Positions 5,545-6,640 of a stretch of 6,640 nucleotides of DNA are shown here, in pieces. This DNA comes from Candidatus Omnitrophota bacterium (GTDB lineage: Bacteria > Omnitrophota > Gorgyraeia > Gygaellales > Profunditerraquicolaceae). Location: assembly GCA_028687525.1 (NCBI GenBank), contig JAQTZX010000081.1, positions 1 to 6,640 on the forward strand, read 5' to 3'. The notes beneath the pieces are model-generated. The model ran no database searches and was not told where the DNA came from. It worked only from the letters and a program-made list of their open reading frames with translations. Positions within the stretch are counted from its first letter, which is position 1; every line of letters begins with the position of its first letter. The position numbers were made by a program, and so were the translations under genes.

Positions 5545-5799
5545 ATGTATTTTGTATATGTTTTGTATAGCGGTGAAGACCGTAAATTTTATATTGGGTA
5601 TACTGAAAATTTGAACAGGCGTTTAAGCGAGCATAAAAGCGGGAATGTCTATTCGACCTCGAGGATAAAGAATCCGATTCTTGTATATTACGAAGCATAT
5701 ATTTCCTGCGAAGATGCTCGAAGGCGAGAACAATATTTTAAAACAAGCAAAGGGAAACGAACGCTCAAGCTGATGTTGCGCGATACCCTTTTGCCATAA
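5545..5799 (+). CDS. small GIY-YIG nuclease (YhbQ/UPF0213-like)
   Basis: 84 aa, the size of stand-alone GIY-YIG domain proteins. The signature elements are visible: VYVLYS (4-9) as the GIY strand, FYIGYT (15-20) as the YIG strand, LNRRLSEHK (23-31) with the expected Arg and His, and the downstream EDARRREQYFKTSKGKR (56-72) that supplies the metal-binding Glu62. Catalytic tyrosines are probably Y5 and Y16. No extra DNA-binding domain is present. The family nicks or cuts nucleic acid; the target here is unknown. ATG 5545 follows AAGGGA by 5 nt, and an in-frame TAA lies at 5533-5535. It is transcribed from the tRNA promoter and ends 5 nt before the regenerated tRNA. By analogy with homing nucleases it may be the agent of insertion, which is inference. 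Confidence 0.9.
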   Translation: MYFVYVLYSGEDRKFYIGYTENLNRRLSEHKSGNVYSTSRIKNPILVYYEAYISCEDARRREQYFKTSKGKRTLKLMLRDTLLP

Positions 5800-5839
5800 A
5801 TTACTGCCCTCTAGTGCAATGGTAGCACGACTGGCTCTG
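5800..5839 (+). repeat. 40-bp perfect direct repeat, right copy
   Basis: Perfect copy of 5408-5447. Starts at the base after the nuclease stop codon and ends at the last base of the anticodon, so the downstream 3' half completes a functional tRNA sequence. Confidence 0.95.
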
Positions 5840-5875
5840 GACCAGTTAGTTGAGGTTCGAATCCTCAGGGGGCAA
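5805..5875 (+). tRNA. tRNA-Gln(CUG)
   Basis: A full cloverleaf. The acceptor TGCCCTC pairs with GGGGGCA (one T-G pair). The D arm is GTGC/GCAC with loop AATGGTA. The anticodon stem ACTGG/CCAGT closes loop CTCTGGA, anticodon CTG at 5837-5839, reading CAG. The T arm TGAGG/CCTCA carries loop TTCGAAT. The U1-A72 pair and discriminator A are as in many bacterial tRNA-Gln. CCA is not encoded. It has no promoter directly upstream; the nuclease gene ends 5 nt before it, so it depends on read-through from 5359-5387 and on RNase P to free its 5' end. Confidence 0.96.
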
Positions 5876-5910
5876 TTTTTGGACTCTCTCAAATTCTCGA
5901 CGGAGAGATA

Positions 5911-5949
5911 AAAAAATCCCCAATCGTATTGCGCGATTGGAGATTTTTT
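5911..5949. terminator. bidirectional intrinsic terminator
   Basis: CCAATCG (5920-5926) and CGATTGG (5934-5940) form a 7-bp stem with a 7-nt loop, extended past a C-A mismatch by AAAAAATC/GATTTTTT. It is followed by T6 on the plus strand and by a T-run on the minus strand. It ends the tRNA transcript at 5875 and could also serve a minus-strand unit. A minor CTCTC/GAGAG stem lies before it at about 5884-5909. Confidence 0.85.
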
Positions 5950-6172
5950 ATGTGTCGATGACGTAAAACGTTAGGGCATTAAAAAGTAAATACTCCGTCG
6001 GTAAATAAACATTTTGGTTTATCCGATTAAATTTCTTCGTAAATCTTGCCTGAATTCTCCCCCAAGCCTCTCTTTATCTCTAAACGAGCCTTTAGTTTCA
6101 CAGTTTTAGTTTATCGATTATTGGGCGAAAAAGTGGCTTTTTTGGGGTTTTAGAATATGCAAGAAGTCGCAT
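5948..6172 (-). pseudogene. possible decayed minus-strand coding remnant
   Basis: Three short open stretches follow each other on the minus strand in shifting frames. An ATG at 6172 gives 24 codons to a stop at 6098. A GTG at 6101 overlaps that stop and encodes VKLKARLEIK to 6072. A 41-codon stretch (6073-5951) includes REAWGRIQARFTKKF and NVYLPTEYLLFNALTFYVID and stops with TAA at 5950-5948, directly at the bidirectional terminator. The stop-then-terminator layout is what a real gene end would look like. Equally, stretches this short arise by chance in AT-rich DNA, and I recognise no family. Confidence 0.2.
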
Positions 6173-6242
6173 TAACTAAAAAAAACCACACAGTATCTCT
6201 CTTTACTAAAAAGCGAGCTGGTCAAGCACGTGGATAGAATTG
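5950..6242. other. AT-rich intergenic region, no confident gene
   Basis: About 290 bases with low GC compared with the pilin cluster. Apart from the possible minus-strand remnant, I see only a small stem ATAAAC/GTTTAT (6005-6010/6017-6022) and scattered short open frames of under 40 codons on the plus strand that lack ribosome sites. Confidence 0.5.
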
Positions 6243-6396
6243 CATCTGGGTGGGTAGATGAAGAAGAAAGTATTTACTATTTTTAGAGAAAATAGTTCGA
6301 ATCCACAAGAGATCCCTTTTGAGACCATAAAATGTTGGCATTGAAGGGTTTACGACAATGCCTCTTGTGGAAATAAAAGTTATCACAATCCGTTGC
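6243..6396 (+). ncRNA. candidate structured RNA upstream of a strong terminator
   Basis: A run of stems precedes the terminator at 6400-6436. CATCT/AGATG (6243-6247/6256-6260) has a GGGTGGGT loop. CTATTTT/AAAATAG (6277-6283/6289-6295) has a 5-nt loop. A 10-bp closing stem TCCACAAGAG/CTCTTGTGGA (6302-6311/6362-6371) encloses GGCATTG/CAATGCC (6337-6343/6356-6362), whose loop AAGGG (6344-6348) can pair with CCCTT (6314-6318) as a pseudoknot. No known RNA family signature (6S, SRP, RNase P, tmRNA) is apparent and no convincing promoter was found, so the 5' end is open. Confidence 0.3.
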
Positions 6397-6399
6397 TCA

Positions 6400-6436
6400 C
6401 CCCTTGCAAAGTTTCTTTGCAAGGGGTTTTTGTTTT
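6400..6436 (+). terminator. strong intrinsic terminator
   Basis: CCCCTTGCAAAG (6400-6411) and CTTTGCAAGGGG (6415-6426) form a perfect 12-bp stem with loop TTT, followed by TTTTTGTTTT. No coding gene lies directly upstream on the plus strand, so it must end either an untranslated RNA or read-through transcription. Confidence 0.9.
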
Positions 6437-6444
6437 GGTAGAAT
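6417..6444 (+). promoter_or_regulatory. promoter of the gene beyond the right edge
   Basis: TTGCAA (6417-6422), 16-nt spacer and TAGAAT (6439-6444) resemble a sigma70 promoter. The -35 lies inside the 3' arm of the terminator stem, so terminator and promoter are packed together. Start near 6450 would leave a leader of about 190 nt. Confidence 0.5.
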
Positions 6445-6449
6445 GAAGC

Positions 6450-6640
6450 CGGTAAAAAGATTTGTTTAATAACCTGCCGGCTTATATTGCCGCAAAGACG
6501 CGGCCGGCCGGCACCATAGTGTAAAATATTTTGTACGCTTTTAGGATAAAAGTTCTTTGAAAAGTAATAAAAAAGGCATACCTTAATGGTTGTTACGACC
6601 AAGTAAAAACCATTAACCGGGCCAGAAGCCCAGGAGGTAT
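6450..6640 (+). promoter_or_regulatory. structured 5' leader with Shine-Dalgarno at the window edge
   Basis: The long untranslated stretch holds three stems. TGCCGGC/GCCGGCA (6475-6481/6507-6513) encloses GCCGC/GCGGC (6489-6493/6500-6504) with loop AAAGAC. TTAATGGTT/AACCATTAA is at 6583-6591/6608-6616. GGGC/GCCC (6619-6622/6628-6631) abuts AGGAGGT (6632-6638). A start codon is expected just after 6640. The arrangement suggests control by RNA structure, as in riboswitches, cold-shock leaders or protein-bound leaders, but I recognise no class. Confidence 0.45.

Larger units (their letters stand above)
5448..5799 (+). mobile_element. 352-bp GIY-YIG element inserted in tRNA-Gln
   Basis: This is the sequence lying between the two 40-bp repeats. 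It begins directly after the anticodon of the truncated tRNA, carries two inverted palindromic units at its left end, a short spacer with AAGGGA, and one nuclease gene whose stop codon TAA (5797-5799) is the last three bases before the right repeat. Boundaries are inferred from where the repeats end; 5408-5799 or 5448-5839 would be equally valid if the repeat belongs to the element. No terminal inverted repeats, integrase or intron core are visible, so the mechanism of spread is unknown. Confidence 0.75.

Noticed and set aside
5413..5875. Group I or archaeal-type intron in tRNA-Gln
   Set aside because: The 5' half is duplicated and a complete tRNA follows, so nothing needs splicing; no group I core elements or bulge-helix-bulge were seen.
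6295..6304. GTTCGAATCC as a tRNA 3' end or attachment site
   Set aside because: It matches the T-loop of tRNA-Gln over 10 bases only; no T-stem, acceptor strand or longer repeat surrounds it.
6158..6343. Short plus-strand open frames of 26-36 codons
   Set aside because: No ribosome sites, overlapping frames and AT-rich sequence; expected by chance.
6475..6513. Cyclic di-GMP riboswitch, suggested by GCAAAGAC in the loop
   Set aside because: The conserved core segments and overall three-helix layout of that class are missing.
6222..6602. Minus-strand open frame of 126 codons
   Set aside because: It crosses the strong terminator and the structured leader, has no ribosome site and shows no recognisable domain.

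Overview
The window (6,640 bp) looks like chromosomal DNA of an uncultured, diderm-type bacterium. The style of the GT-C glycosyltransferase, the pseudopilin cluster and the small GIY-YIG element in a tRNA gene would fit Omnitrophota or a related or candidate-phylum lineage. That assignment is an inference from gene style only; no marker gene in the window settles it.

Bases 1-5324 carry a co-directional plus-strand cluster. After a possible 3' end of an unknown gene (1-120) and sigma70-type promoters, there are three prepilin-like genes in the order PilV/GspI-like (178-789), PilW/GspJ-like (806-1288) and PilX/GspK-like (1298-1714). A block of small exported or membrane proteins of unknown function follows: paralogous secreted proteins at 1728-2057 and 2315-2674, with a small membrane protein at 2024-2278 between them. 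Next come a major-pilin/GspG-like prepilin (2649-3032), a GT39/ArnT-like membrane glycosyltransferase (3059-4600) and rsmI (4671-5324). Spacing is tight or overlapping and no internal terminator is visible, so one long transcript is plausible. The first five to seven genes probably build or decorate a type IV pilus or type II secretion pseudopilus tip. The glycosyltransferase may be cell-envelope related, and rsmI is a housekeeping rRNA methylase.

Bases 5359-5949 hold the most unusual part, a tRNA-Gln(CUG) locus interrupted by a compact element. A strong promoter is followed by only the first 35 nt of the tRNA, ending exactly at the last anticodon base. Then come two 40-nt palindromic units in mutually inverted orientation, an 84-aa GIY-YIG nuclease gene, a perfect 40-bp repeat of the tRNA 5' region that restores a full tRNA, and a bidirectional terminator. 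The promoter of the tRNA therefore now appears to drive the nuclease and the regenerated tRNA together.

Bases 5950-6640 are AT-rich with no confident gene. They hold possible minus-strand coding debris ending at the bidirectional terminator, a structured RNA candidate ending in a perfect 12-bp terminator hairpin, and a promoter followed by a roughly 190-nt structured leader. The leader ends in a strong Shine-Dalgarno site for a gene beginning just outside the window.
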